A stretch of 64,000 nucleotides of DNA from Rhodoplanes sp. Z2-YC6860 (GTDB lineage: Bacteria > Pseudomonadota > Alphaproteobacteria > Rhizobiales > Xanthobacteraceae): the NCBI RefSeq assembly GCF_001579845.1, contig NZ_CP007440.1:930001-994000 (forward strand). Direction: 5' to 3'. The position numbers and the translations under genes are program-made. Of the stretch, positions 8,269 to 15,805 are shown one piece after another (within the stretch, counting starts at the first letter, position 1; each line of letters opens with the position of its first letter). The notes beneath the pieces are model-generated. The model had not been told where the DNA came from. It worked only from the letters and a program-made list of their open reading frames with translations, and made no database searches.

Positions 8269-9267
8269 ATGACCAAATTGAATTTGTCCTTCTGTACGGG
8301 TCCGTACGATCGGATGGCGGCGCTGTTCGACGGCCGCGTTGCGATCGACGGCGTCGAGCTGACGACGATGCCGGTGCAGCACCCGATGGAGGTGTTTGCG
8401 CGGATGCTTCGCAATGACGAATTCGACATCTCGGAGATGTCGCTCTCGCATTGTTTTTTCCTGCGGCAGAGAGGCACCGCGCGGTTCGTGACCATTCCGG
8501 TCTTTCCGTCGAAGATGTTCCGGCATTCCTGCATCTTCGTGAACCGGAATGCCGTCAGGGCGCCGGGCGACCTGGAGGGGAAGCGCATCGGCGTACAGGG
8601 ATTCCAGATGACGGCCGCCGTATGGATCCGCGGAATCCTGCGCGACGAATACGATGTACCGCTGTCGGACGTCGAATGGATCGAAGGCGGCGTGAACGAA
8701 AGAGGCGTGGCGGGCGGGGACGCGACGAGCTTGCATCCGCCTGGACTGAAGATCACGCATGCCGGTCACCAGACGACGCTGAGCGACATGCTGGCGCGGG
8801 GTGAAATAGACGCCCTCATCGGCGCGATCACGCCAGCCTCGCTGCGCACCAGTCCGGAGGTCGTGCGCCTGTTTCCGGACTACCATCGTGTCGAGCGCGC
8901 CTATTTCGAGAAAACCGGCATTTTCCCCATCATGCACGGTCTGGTGCTTCGCGAGGCGCTGTATCGGGAGCACCGTTGGCTCGCCAACAACATCTACAAG
9001 GCGTGTGAAGGGTCGAAGGCCATCGCGCTGGAGCAGGCGCGATTTTCAGGCGCCCTGCAGTTCATGCTGCCTTGGCTCGCCGAGCATCTGGAGGAAATCC
9101 AGGACGTGTTCGGAGGCGACCCATGGGCTTACGGAATCGAACCGAACCGGAAGGCACTTGAAGCGTTCGGCCGATATCTCGTTACCGACGGACTCCTCCA
9201 GAAGCCGATGTCGCCCGACGAGGTGTTCGTGCCGATCGACGGGCTGATGGCGAAGCCGAGCCGCTGA
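8269..9267 (+). CDS. 4,5-dihydroxyphthalate decarboxylase-like protein
   Basis: This 332-residue protein has no signal peptide. Its fold is that of periplasmic binding proteins, and the sequence fits the 4,5-dihydroxyphthalate decarboxylase (Pht5) family. Pointers are LNLSFCTGPYDRMAALFDGRV at the N-terminus, FDISEMSLSHCFF, and the C-terminal EDPWAYG-like FGGDPWAYGIEPNR stretch. Pht5 enzymes are about 330 residues and remove a carboxylate from a dihydroxylated ring. The gene starts 152 bases after the molybdenum hydroxylase and ends 24 bases before a convergent NicC-like gene. A decarboxylation step on a hydroxylated aromatic or pyridine acid is inferred. A cytoplasmic binding-protein relative without activity is the alternative. 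Confidence 0.75.
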   Translation: MTKLNLSFCTGPYDRMAALFDGRVAIDGVELTTMPVQHPMEVFARMLRNDEFDISEMSLSHCFFLRQRGTARFVTIPVFPSKMFRHSCIFVNRNAVRAPGDLEGKRIGVQGFQMTAAVWIRGILRDEYDVPLSDVEWIEGGVNERGVAGGDATSLHPPGLKITHAGHQTTLSDMLARGEIDALIGAITPASLRTSPEVVRLFPDYHRVERAYFEKTGIFPIMHGLVLREALYREHRWLANNIYKACEGSKAIALEQARFSGALQFMLPWLAEHLEEIQDVFGGDPWAYGIEPNRKALEAFGRYLVTDGLLQKPMSPDEVFVPIDGLMAKPSR

Positions 9268-9291
9268 GGAACAGGTGGCGGCGCGGCCGGA

Positions 9292-10425
9292 TCAGTGGGT
9301 TTCAGTCTTCAACTCCGCCTTCCAAGCGTCATAGCCGTAGACCCAGTCGGCGTTCGCGTCGGCCCGGAGCCAGTCATTATTGCTCGAAGCGTTTTGGATG
9401 AGGCTGGCTCGCGGTCTCCGCACGGCTTCGTACGCCAAAAATGCCGCTGGTACATCTGCGGCCTCCGCCAGGCAACGGGACAGGATCGCCGCGTCCTCAA
9501 GGGCCATGGCGCCGCCTTGGGCCATGAACGGCACCATCGGATGACACGCGTCGCCCAGCAGCGCGACCCGGCCGCGGACCCAACGGTCGAGCGGCGGCCG
9601 GACGTACAGGGCGGTCTTGAAGGGCGCATCGCACGCCGCGAAGACGGATTGCGCTTCGGCATGGTAGCCGGCGAAGGCCCTGCGCAGAGCATCGATGTCG
9701 CATTCGGCCGACCATGATTCGCGCGATGGTTCGGGCTCGCGAACGGTCGCGAACATGAACATCTCCCGCCCCTGGTTGACCGCCGCCGTCACGAGCTGGC
9801 TGCTGGTGTCCGGTCCCCACCATTTGACGAACGAATTCCACTCGTAAGTGCCGAGGCGCTCACGCGGAAAAATTGCGCGGTAAGCTGCCATCCCTGTATA
9901 GATCGACTCATCGTCACCGAACATGATGTGCCGAACGGTCGAATGGATGCCGTCCGCCGCGACGACCGCATCGAAGCTCGATCGCGATCCGTGTTGAAAC
10001 TGCAGGTGAACCTGGTGCTCATCTTGATCAACGGACGTCAGCCTAGTGCCGAGCTGCACCGATGCCGGCGGCAATGCCGCCTCGAGCGCGGAAAGCAGAT
10101 CCGCCCGGTGAACGATCAGCTGCGGCGAACCGTATTTCCGTTCGGCAAGAGGCCCCATCTCCATGCGAGAGGTGACGGCGCCGGTGTCCCACGACCGGCT
10201 GACCCGGTACTCCGGGCTGAACGCGCTGTTGCGGAGGGCTGCTCCGGGCCCGAGCCAGTCCAGAATCCTGACCGCGTTCGGCGTGAGGTTGATCGCCGCC
10301 CCGACGCGTTTGAATGCAGAAGCCTGTTCGAAGATCCGGACGCTCGCGCCGATCCGGTCGAGGGCGATCGCGGCCGCCATCCCGCCAATTCCGGCGCCGA
10401 TGATCGCAATATTGGGCTGTTTCAT
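9292..10425 (-). CDS. FAD-dependent aromatic monooxygenase, second NicC-like paralogue
   Basis: A 377-residue paralogue of the enzyme at 2213-3340. It has GAGIGG near the N-terminus for FAD, AADGIHS for the DG motif and LLGDACHPMVPFMAQGGA near residue 290. It shares the KWWGP and ADWVYGYDAW signatures with its paralogue. ATG 10425 puts the dinucleotide fold right at the N-terminus, as is normal. A longer frame reaching 10479 would run through a palindrome that looks like an operator. The gene is divergent from the MarR gene at 10541, and the palindrome at 10466-10480 lies in the shared promoter region. That fits repression by the MarR protein and release by a pathway compound. Confidence 0.87.
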   Translation of the reverse strand: MKQPNIAIIGAGIGGMAAAIALDRIGASVRIFEQASAFKRVGAAINLTPNAVRILDWLGPGAALRNSAFSPEYRVSRSWDTGAVTSRMEMGPLAERKYGSPQLIVHRADLLSALEAALPPASVQLGTRLTSVDQDEHQVHLQFQHGSRSSFDAVVAADGIHSTVRHIMFGDDESIYTGMAAYRAIFPRERLGTYEWNSFVKWWGPDTSSQLVTAAVNQGREMFMFATVREPEPSRESWSAECDIDALRRAFAGYHAEAQSVFAACDAPFKTALYVRPPLDRWVRGRVALLGDACHPMVPFMAQGGAMALEDAAILSRCLAEAADVPAAFLAYEAVRRPRASLIQNASSNNDWLRADANADWVYGYDAWKAELKTETH

Positions 10426-10465
10426 GCGTCGTCCCGCTGCGTGGAAACATTGATGATCCCAATCA

Positions 10466-10480
10466 GTTGATAAAGTCAAC
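10466..10480. promoter_or_regulatory. Probable MarR operator, left copy
   Basis: GTTGATAAAGTCAAC is an inverted repeat with arms GTTGA/TCAAC around TAAAG. It lies between the divergent monooxygenase (start 10425) and marR (start 10541) genes. A near-identical palindrome recurs at 11195-11209 on the other side of marR. Such short AT-rich palindromes are typical MarR sites. Function is inferred. Confidence 0.6.
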
Positions 10481-10539
10481 CCGCTGCGGGGCTACCGCAA
10501 GTCAGCTCCGTGTCCCCCACCGCTTTCATCGACGGCCGC

Positions 10540-10584
10540 CATGTCTTCACGAACCATGTCTTCACGAGCCATATCTTCACGATC
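10540..10584 (+). repeat. Three tandem 15-bp units at the marR start
   Basis: Three successive 15-base units of the form CATGTCTTCACGANC (the third degenerate, CATATCTTCACGATC) span the start of marR. They encode MSSRT, MSSRA and ISSRS. The first two carry potential ATG start codons at 10541 and 10556. Confidence 0.8.
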
Positions 10585-11113
10585 AGCATCCAGGACGAAC
10601 AACCGTCCGGCAAAGGCCGCGCGGCACCAGCAAGCCGGCGCCGAGGTCGCCGGTCTTTCGCTTGGCGGCAAGCTCATGACGCTCGCCAACCTCATGAGGC
10701 GGATCACGGCCTCGCGCTTTCAGCGGCTCTTTGCGATCTCGCTTGTCGAAGGCTGGATCGTGTCCCACCTCGGTGTCGGAGGGCCGATGTCACTGGACGC
10801 GCTCGCAGCACGCTGCGGACTTGCCAAGAGCCAGATGAGCCGCGGTGTCAGCGATATGGTCAGACGCAAGCTCGTGCAGCGCAGACGCAACCCGGACAAC
10901 CGGAACGAAGTGATTTTGACGCTGACGCCCGACGGACGAGAGATATTCACTCAGATCAAGAAGCTCTGGCCGCGGTACAACACCCTTCTCCTGGCCGGGC
11001 TGAGCGCGTCCGACACCGCAACGCTGGCCCGCATCGTCGATCCGATGATCGAAAACTCGCACCGCAACCTGGAGGCCGAGCGGTTGCTGGCAGGCGGGGA
11101 GGACGAGTCCTAG
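10541..11113 (+). CDS. MarR-family transcriptional regulator
   Basis: A 190-residue protein. After a low-complexity basic leader of about 45 residues comes a MarR winged-helix domain: FAISLVEGWIVSHLG, LDALAARCGLAKSQMSRGVSDMVRRKLVQRR (recognition helix) and the wing NRNEVILTLTPDG. A dimerising C-terminal helix follows. The start is ambiguous because of the 15-base repeats; 10541 and 10556 are both possible, and a start near 10670 would give a more usual MarR length of about 145. It is divergent from a NicC-like monooxygenase and upstream of a Bug receptor gene. Matching palindromes sit on both sides, suggesting that it represses both neighbours in response to an aromatic acid. Confidence 0.88.
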   Translation: MSSRTMSSRAISSRSASRTNNRPAKAARHQQAGAEVAGLSLGGKLMTLANLMRRITASRFQRLFAISLVEGWIVSHLGVGGPMSLDALAARCGLAKSQMSRGVSDMVRRKLVQRRRNPDNRNEVILTLTPDGREIFTQIKKLWPRYNTLLLAGLSASDTATLARIVDPMIENSHRNLEAERLLAGGEDES

Positions 11114-11194
11114 CCGCCGCTCCGAGAGCGACCGGAGGCGCGGCAGGGCGGGTTGCGTGTGGCAACGCGTGCAGGTCCGCGACAGCGTGTAGCG

Positions 11195-11209
11195 ATTGAC
11201 AAAGTCAAC
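11195..11209. promoter_or_regulatory. Probable MarR operator, right copy
   Basis: ATTGACAAAGTCAAC contains the perfect palindrome TTGAC-AAA-GTCAA. It matches the left copy at 13 of 15 positions. It lies between marR and the Bug gene that starts at 11368, about 160 bases upstream of that start. Confidence 0.6.
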
Positions 11210-11367
11210 TCCAATGCTAACGCTATGCTCTTGAGGATACGGCTCGTTCATATGTGAACGGCAGGCGGCGCAGATGTTGGTTGGGGAGCCTGGTGTGTTG
11301 CGCGCAAGGTCTGCCTCCTGTTCCGGCAGTTGACGCCCTTCCAGATCGCACGAAACAAGAGGGTCGA

Positions 11368-12342
11368 ATGAACAGGTGCATGCCATGGGTCTGCCTCGCG
11401 CTGCTGATGTCAGCGGTGGTCGCAGGCCCTGCAGTTGCGCAAAAATATCCGGACCAGAATGTCCGATTGATCGTGCCTTTTCCCGCGGGCGGCGGCGTTG
11501 ACGTGGTGGCGCGGGTCCTCGCCACCAAGCTCACGGAACAGTTCAACCGGCCGGTGCTGGTCGAGAACCGCCCGGGTGCCGGCGGCAACGTCGGCGCCGC
11601 CGTGGTGGCGAGCGCGCCGCCGGACGGACACACGATCCTGATCACCGTGGGTGCCATCGCCAGCAGCGTGTCGCTGTACAAGAAGCTGAACTACGATCCC
11701 ATCAGGGATCTCGCTCCGGTCATGCAATTGGCCGACACCCAGCTTCCGCTCGCGGGCTCGTACAAGTATCCGGCCGCCACGATTCAGGACGTGATCGCAG
11801 AAGCCAAAGCCCACCCCGGCGTTTTGAACTACGGCTCGAGCGGCGTCGGAGCGCCGCTGCACATCCTGGCGGAGACCTTCAAGCACGCGGCCGGAATAGA
11901 GATCGCGCACATCCCTTACCGCGGCGATGCGCCCATGCTGTCCGCATTGATCAGCGGCGATGTCCAGCTCGGGTTCATGCCGTTGAGCACCGGCGTGCCG
12001 CAGATCAAAGAAAAGATCATTCGCGGGCTCGCGATCACCGGTCGCAAGCGGCTTGCGTCGCTGCCTGAACTGCCGACGTTTCTTGAACTGGGGTTGACCG
12101 GTCTCGAAACCGGCTCGTGGTACGGGGTCTTCGTGCGCGCAGGCACGCCACCCGATGTCATCGACACCATCCAGCGGGCGGTGACGGCAGCGTTGGCCCT
12201 GCCCGACGTGCGTGATCGGATGTTGGCGGTGGGCCTGGAGCCGATCAGCACCACTCCCGCCGAATTTGACGCCTTCTTCAAATCCGAAATCGCACGCTTC
12301 GCCAAGCTGGTCGAGGCGGCAAAAATCCCAAAGTTGGACTAG
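11368..12342 (+). CDS. Bug-family (TctC-like) periplasmic solute receptor
   Basis: A 324-residue Bug protein with a signal peptide (MPWVCLALLMSAVVAGPAVAQ, cleavage near residue 24). The family loops are PFPAGGGVDVVAR, ENRPGAGGNVG and GSSGVGAPLHI. ATG 11368 has AGAGGG upstream; the open frame extends further upstream without signal-peptide character. It lies behind the MarR gene and its right-hand palindrome, so MarR control of this receptor is likely. The bound ligand is probably a carboxylate. No permease gene is adjacent. Confidence 0.92.
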   Translation: MNRCMPWVCLALLMSAVVAGPAVAQKYPDQNVRLIVPFPAGGGVDVVARVLATKLTEQFNRPVLVENRPGAGGNVGAAVVASAPPDGHTILITVGAIASSVSLYKKLNYDPIRDLAPVMQLADTQLPLAGSYKYPAATIQDVIAEAKAHPGVLNYGSSGVGAPLHILAETFKHAAGIEIAHIPYRGDAPMLSALISGDVQLGFMPLSTGVPQIKEKIIRGLAITGRKRLASLPELPTFLELGLTGLETGSWYGVFVRAGTPPDVIDTIQRAVTAALALPDVRDRMLAVGLEPISTTPAEFDAFFKSEIARFAKLVEAAKIPKLD

Positions 12343-12510
12343 GGCAAAGCGCTGCTGCAAAGACGTAAAACTGCTCGATGCGCTGTAGCGAATACATTCA
12401 CCAAGTGACGATTTGTGAGGAAGCAGCTGACGTTTGCGCGTGCCTACGACGTCGATTTCGGCGACAGGATCGTACCCCGGGCGGGCATGGCGCCGCTGTA
12501 AGGCGCTGCC

Positions 12511-12987
12511 TTAGAGGCGCAAGATCTTGCGCATCAGACGGATCAATTCCTTCTGTTCCTGTGCTGTCAGGTCCTGCACCAGGAGCCGGCGCGCCTTGCG
12601 CGTCACGGCGCCGAGCTTGCGGTTGAGCAGTGTTCCGGGTTTGGTCAGGAAGAGAATGCGCGCGCGGCCGTCCGCGGGCGCGGTCGCGCGCTTGAGCAGT
12701 CCGCGCGTCTCCAGCCGGCCGACCACGTTGCCGGTCGTGGCACGATCGAGCGCAATGATTTCGGCCAGTGTCTTTTGATCGATACCCGGCTGGTTACCGA
12801 CGACGAGCAGGACGCTCGCCTGCACCGGCGTGACTTCGTAGTCACTGGCCACGTCGGCGAACAATCGCCAGGCGCGTTGTTGGACCCGCCAGATCAAATG
12901 GCCCGGCCTCTGACCCATTTCTAGCGGGTCGGCGGGATTGGCATATTTGAGGCGCCCCCTCGGAGCACTGCTGGGTTTGCGGGGCAA
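12511..12987 (-). CDS. MarR-family transcriptional regulator
   Basis: A 158-residue MarR protein. It has an N-terminal basic tail, the helical segment HLIWRVQQRAWRLFADVA, the recognition region QKTLAEIIALDRATTGNVVGRLETRGLLKR and the wing APADGRARILFLT. This is the canonical size. It begins 8 bases after the stop of the Bug gene 12996-13976 on the same strand, so receptor and regulator are probably co-transcribed. It is distinct in sequence from the MarR at 10541. A likely regulatory target is the divergent flavin monooxygenase/receptor promoter at about 14000-14130, but that is only inferred from position. Confidence 0.88.
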   Translation of the reverse strand: MPRKPSSAPRGRLKYANPADPLEMGQRPGHLIWRVQQRAWRLFADVASDYEVTPVQASVLLVVGNQPGIDQKTLAEIIALDRATTGNVVGRLETRGLLKRATAPADGRARILFLTKPGTLLNRKLGAVTRKARRLLVQDLTAQEQKELIRLMRKILRL

Positions 12988-12995
12988 TCGGGCCT

Positions 12996-13976
12996 CTATT
13001 TCGATTTCAGATCCAGCGCCTTGACGATCGGCTCCAGGTCTTGGCCGAGCTTGCGCACGACAGCCAGCGCTTCCTGTGCGTCGATTGGCGAGGCGTCGAA
13101 GCCGAGCTCGTGCAGCCGCGCCCGGGTGGCGCCGTCGCCGACGATCTTCTTCAACTCCGTGGACAGCGTGGTGATCGTGTCCTTCGGCGTGTTGGCCGGT
13201 GCGAACAGCATGAAATGCGAGCTGCCGTCGAGCGCCGATAGACCCTGTTCAGCGCTGCTTGGGACATCGGGGGCGAGCGGCGACCGCTCGGCCTGCATCA
13301 CGGCGAGGGCTTTCAGCTTGCCCTCACGAACGAGCGGCATCGAGTTGGCTGCGGCCGTGCTGCCGAACGTGACCCGGCCGGTCATCAGGTCGCCCATGAA
13401 GTCGGGCGCGCCGCGGTAAAACACCGAATCGAATTTGGCGCCGCTCACCCGGGCGAGCTCCACCACCGCCAGATGAGGCGACAGCCCGAGCCCTGCGGTC
13501 GCATATGACAGTCCGCCCTTTTCCTTGCTCAGCGCCACGAGGTCCTTGAGGTTCTTGAGCGGGCTCGAAGCCGACGTCAGGATCAGCGACGGCGATTTTC
13601 CGACTCCGCCGATCGGCACCAGATCTTTGTCCGGATCGTAGCCAAGGTCGCTGAAGATATACTTGTAGCTCAGGATCGCGGCGACGTTGACGCCGAGCGT
13701 GCAGCCGTCAGGTGCGGACTTCGCCACCACCGCGGTGCCGATGTTGCCGGTGGCGCCGACCTTGTTCTCGATCACGATGGTCTTCTTGAGCGCCTTGCCG
13801 AGCGGATCGGCGACCACGCGTGCGGTGAGGTCGGAGGCCCCGCCTGCCGAAAACGGCACGATGATCTTGATCTGCGGGCAGGGTGGCGCATCGGCGAAAG
13901 CGCCGGCGCTTCCCAAGCACACTCCCAGGAACACTTCCATGCACACTGCGGCGATGGCCGTACCGATCCGCATCAT
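12996..13976 (-). CDS. Bug-family (TctC-like) periplasmic solute receptor
   Basis: A 326-residue Bug protein. The start is taken at ATG 13976 (MMRIG) because a GGGGGAA ribosome site precedes it and a signal peptide follows (IGTAIAAVCMEVFLGVCLGSAGAFA). An in-frame extension upstream has no signal character. The family loops are PFSAGGASDLTARVV, ENKVGATGNIG and ATAGLGLSPHL. It is divergent from the NtaA-type monooxygenase at 14139 and followed by a MarR gene, so it may take up or sense the substrate of that monooxygenase. Confidence 0.9.
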   Translation of the reverse strand: MMRIGTAIAAVCMEVFLGVCLGSAGAFADAPPCPQIKIIVPFSAGGASDLTARVVADPLGKALKKTIVIENKVGATGNIGTAVVAKSAPDGCTLGVNVAAILSYKYIFSDLGYDPDKDLVPIGGVGKSPSLILTSASSPLKNLKDLVALSKEKGGLSYATAGLGLSPHLAVVELARVSGAKFDSVFYRGAPDFMGDLMTGRVTFGSTAAANSMPLVREGKLKALAVMQAERSPLAPDVPSSAEQGLSALDGSSHFMLFAPANTPKDTITTLSTELKKIVGDGATRARLHELGFDASPIDAQEALAVVRKLGQDLEPIVKALDLKSK

Positions 13977-14088
13977 GATGTTCCCCCAGGATGAAGCCTG
14001 CGTACAGATAGTATGGATAGATATTACTTTCGATGGCAAGCCGGGTGACGCAGTGTCGCGCGCGGCTTGTTGGCGCCGTGGCCATATG

Positions 14089-14102
14089 ATATGTATACAT
14101 AT
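14089..14102. promoter_or_regulatory. Perfect 14-bp palindrome in a divergent promoter region
   Basis: ATATGTATACATAT is a perfect palindrome, extendable to 14086-14105 with one mismatched pair. It sits between the divergent Bug (start 13976) and flavin monooxygenase (start 14139) genes, about 37 bases before the latter. The TGTATACA core resembles operators of GntR-family regulators of the FadR/VanR branch. No GntR gene is in the window, so the cognate protein is unknown. Confidence 0.5.
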
Positions 14103-14138
14103 TATCATCCGCGAGCGTTTCGAAATACGGGGCGCGTC

Positions 14139-15488
14139 ATGGCTTCTCCCAGACAGATCAAGCTCGGAATGTTCCTGCGGCCCGCGGGCCATCACATCGC
14201 TGCCTGGCGACATCCAGAGTCTCAGGCCGACGCCGGCTGGAACTTCTCGCGTTATATGGAGCTTGCGCAGACCGCCGAGCGCGGCCTGTTCGACATGCTG
14301 TTTCTCGCCGACACGTCAGGCGTGCCGACCGACGACATGGAGAATGCGCGTCATCTCGCCTATGTCGCCTGGATCGAGCCGTTCACCACCATGGCGGCCC
14401 TGGCGACGGCCACCAAGCGGATCGGGCTGGTCTGCACCTCGTCGACGAGCTTCGAGACGCCGTTCGGCATCGCCCGCAAATTCGCTTCGCTTGATCTGGT
14501 CAGCCGCGGCCGGGCCGGCTGGAATCTCATCACGTCGGCCAATCCGCTGGAATGGCGCAACTTCGGCGCCGAGCCGCAGGGCGCTCCCGCCAAGCGTTAT
14601 GCCCGGGCGCGGGAGTTCGCCGGCGTGGTCGAGGGACTGTGGGACAGCTGGGACGACGATGCGTTTCTCGTCGATCGGAAGTCCGGCGTCTTCTTCGATC
14701 CGGAGAAATTGCATGCGCTCGATCACAAGGGCGAGCACTTCCAGGTTCGCGGCCCGCTCAATGTTTCGCGTTCGCCGCAGGGCCGGCCCGTGCTGGTCCA
14801 GGCCGGCGCGTCCGATGAGGGCCGCAGCCTCGCGGCCGAGACCGCCGACGTGATCTTCGCGGCGGCCCCGACGCTCGAGGTCGGCCGCGAGTTCTACGCG
14901 GACGTGAAGGCCCGCGTCGCACGTTGCGGCCGCAATCCGGATCATGTGCTGATCATGCCCGGCTTCCAGGTCATGCTCGGCAGTAGTGAGCAGGAGGCGC
15001 GCGACCGGTTCGAGTTTCTGCAAAACCTGATCCCGGATGCGCTCGGTGTGCGGCACCTGTCGACCTACATCGGCGTCGAACTGTCCGGCTATCCGGTCGA
15101 TGGGCCGCTGCCCGACCTGCCGCTGACCAACCTCAACGTCAGCCGCACCGAAATGCTATTCAAGCTGGCTCGCCGCGAGAACCTGACCATCCGGCAGCTC
15201 TATCAGCGGATCGCCGGCGGCCGCGGACACTTTCAGACCTTCGGCACCGCGAAGCAGGTCGCCGACATGATGGAGGAGTGGACGATGGCCGGCGCCGCCG
15301 ACGGCTTCAACTACATGGCGCCGCTGTTCCCCGGCCAGCTCGAGGAGTTCATTGCGGGCGTGATCCCCGAATTGCAGCGTCGCGGGCTCTACCGCACGCG
15401 TTACGAGGCCGACACGCTGCGTGGCAATCTTGGCCTGCCGCGGCCCGCGAGCCGCCACACGCATTCGCCCGTTGCCGCCACCGCGTAG
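14139..15488 (+). CDS. Flavin-dependent monooxygenase, NtaA/SnaA/DszA type
   Basis: A 449-residue class C flavoprotein monooxygenase (luciferase-like TIM barrel). Family landmarks are the N-terminal LGMFLRPAGHHIAAWRHP, then FDMLFLAD near residue 50, the block GWNLITSANPLEWRNFG near 127-143, and VLVQAGASDEGRSLAAETADVIF. Members oxidise nitrilotriacetate, pristinamycin IIB, dibenzothiophene sulfone and similar compounds, using FMNH2 from a separate reductase. No flavin reductase gene is adjacent. ATG 14139 is chosen because the domain starts immediately; an upstream in-frame start would read through the palindrome. Substrate is unknown. It is divergent from a Bug receptor gene, which may serve the same substrate. 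Confidence 0.9.
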   Translation: MASPRQIKLGMFLRPAGHHIAAWRHPESQADAGWNFSRYMELAQTAERGLFDMLFLADTSGVPTDDMENARHLAYVAWIEPFTTMAALATATKRIGLVCTSSTSFETPFGIARKFASLDLVSRGRAGWNLITSANPLEWRNFGAEPQGAPAKRYARAREFAGVVEGLWDSWDDDAFLVDRKSGVFFDPEKLHALDHKGEHFQVRGPLNVSRSPQGRPVLVQAGASDEGRSLAAETADVIFAAAPTLEVGREFYADVKARVARCGRNPDHVLIMPGFQVMLGSSEQEARDRFEFLQNLIPDALGVRHLSTYIGVELSGYPVDGPLPDLPLTNLNVSRTEMLFKLARRENLTIRQLYQRIAGGRGHFQTFGTAKQVADMMEEWTMAGAADGFNYMAPLFPGQLEEFIAGVIPELQRRGLYRTRYEADTLRGNLGLPRPASRHTHSPVAATA

Positions 15489-15611
15489 GCCCGGGCCTGG
15501 TATTGTTTCAGACTTGATGAATTGGCCACGGGAACCCCAGGTCCGTACTCAATAAGGATTCCGGCGCGGTCTGAGTTGTGATTCAAGGCTCCTGATTTGG
15601 AAGACGCCTTG

Positions 15612-15704
15612 ATGAGGAAACGGCTCTATTGGCTGAGCGATGCCGAGTGGAAGCGTCTGTCGACCTCCTTGCAGAATGCACTGATGCATCGGCTGATGCT
15701 ATAA
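15612..15704 (+). pseudogene. Fragment of an IS transposase 5' end
   Basis: A 30-codon reading frame starts MRKRLYWLSDAEWKRL and stops after LMHRLML. The WLSDAEW opening is characteristic of the N-terminus of IS5-type transposases; the rest of the gene is gone. About 30 bases upstream is TTGTGATTCAAG, a 12-mer also present (reverse strand) just inside the right part of the IS630 element near 50087-50098. The fragment lies between the flavin monooxygenase and the fumarylacetoacetase genes and marks an old, deleted insertion. Confidence 0.55.
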
Positions 15705-15805
15705 TGCGGTTGGCTTTCACGCGATCGTGTGACAGAGCCGTTCCATGTGTCGTGTGTGTCGTGTCAAAAGTGTTTCCGATTTTCGCTGCAATCGGCGGAG
15801 GGCCC

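Noticed and set aside
10540-10584. Short tandem units considered as a CRISPR remnant
   Set aside because: Units are 15 bases, contiguous without spacers, and lie inside a reading frame.
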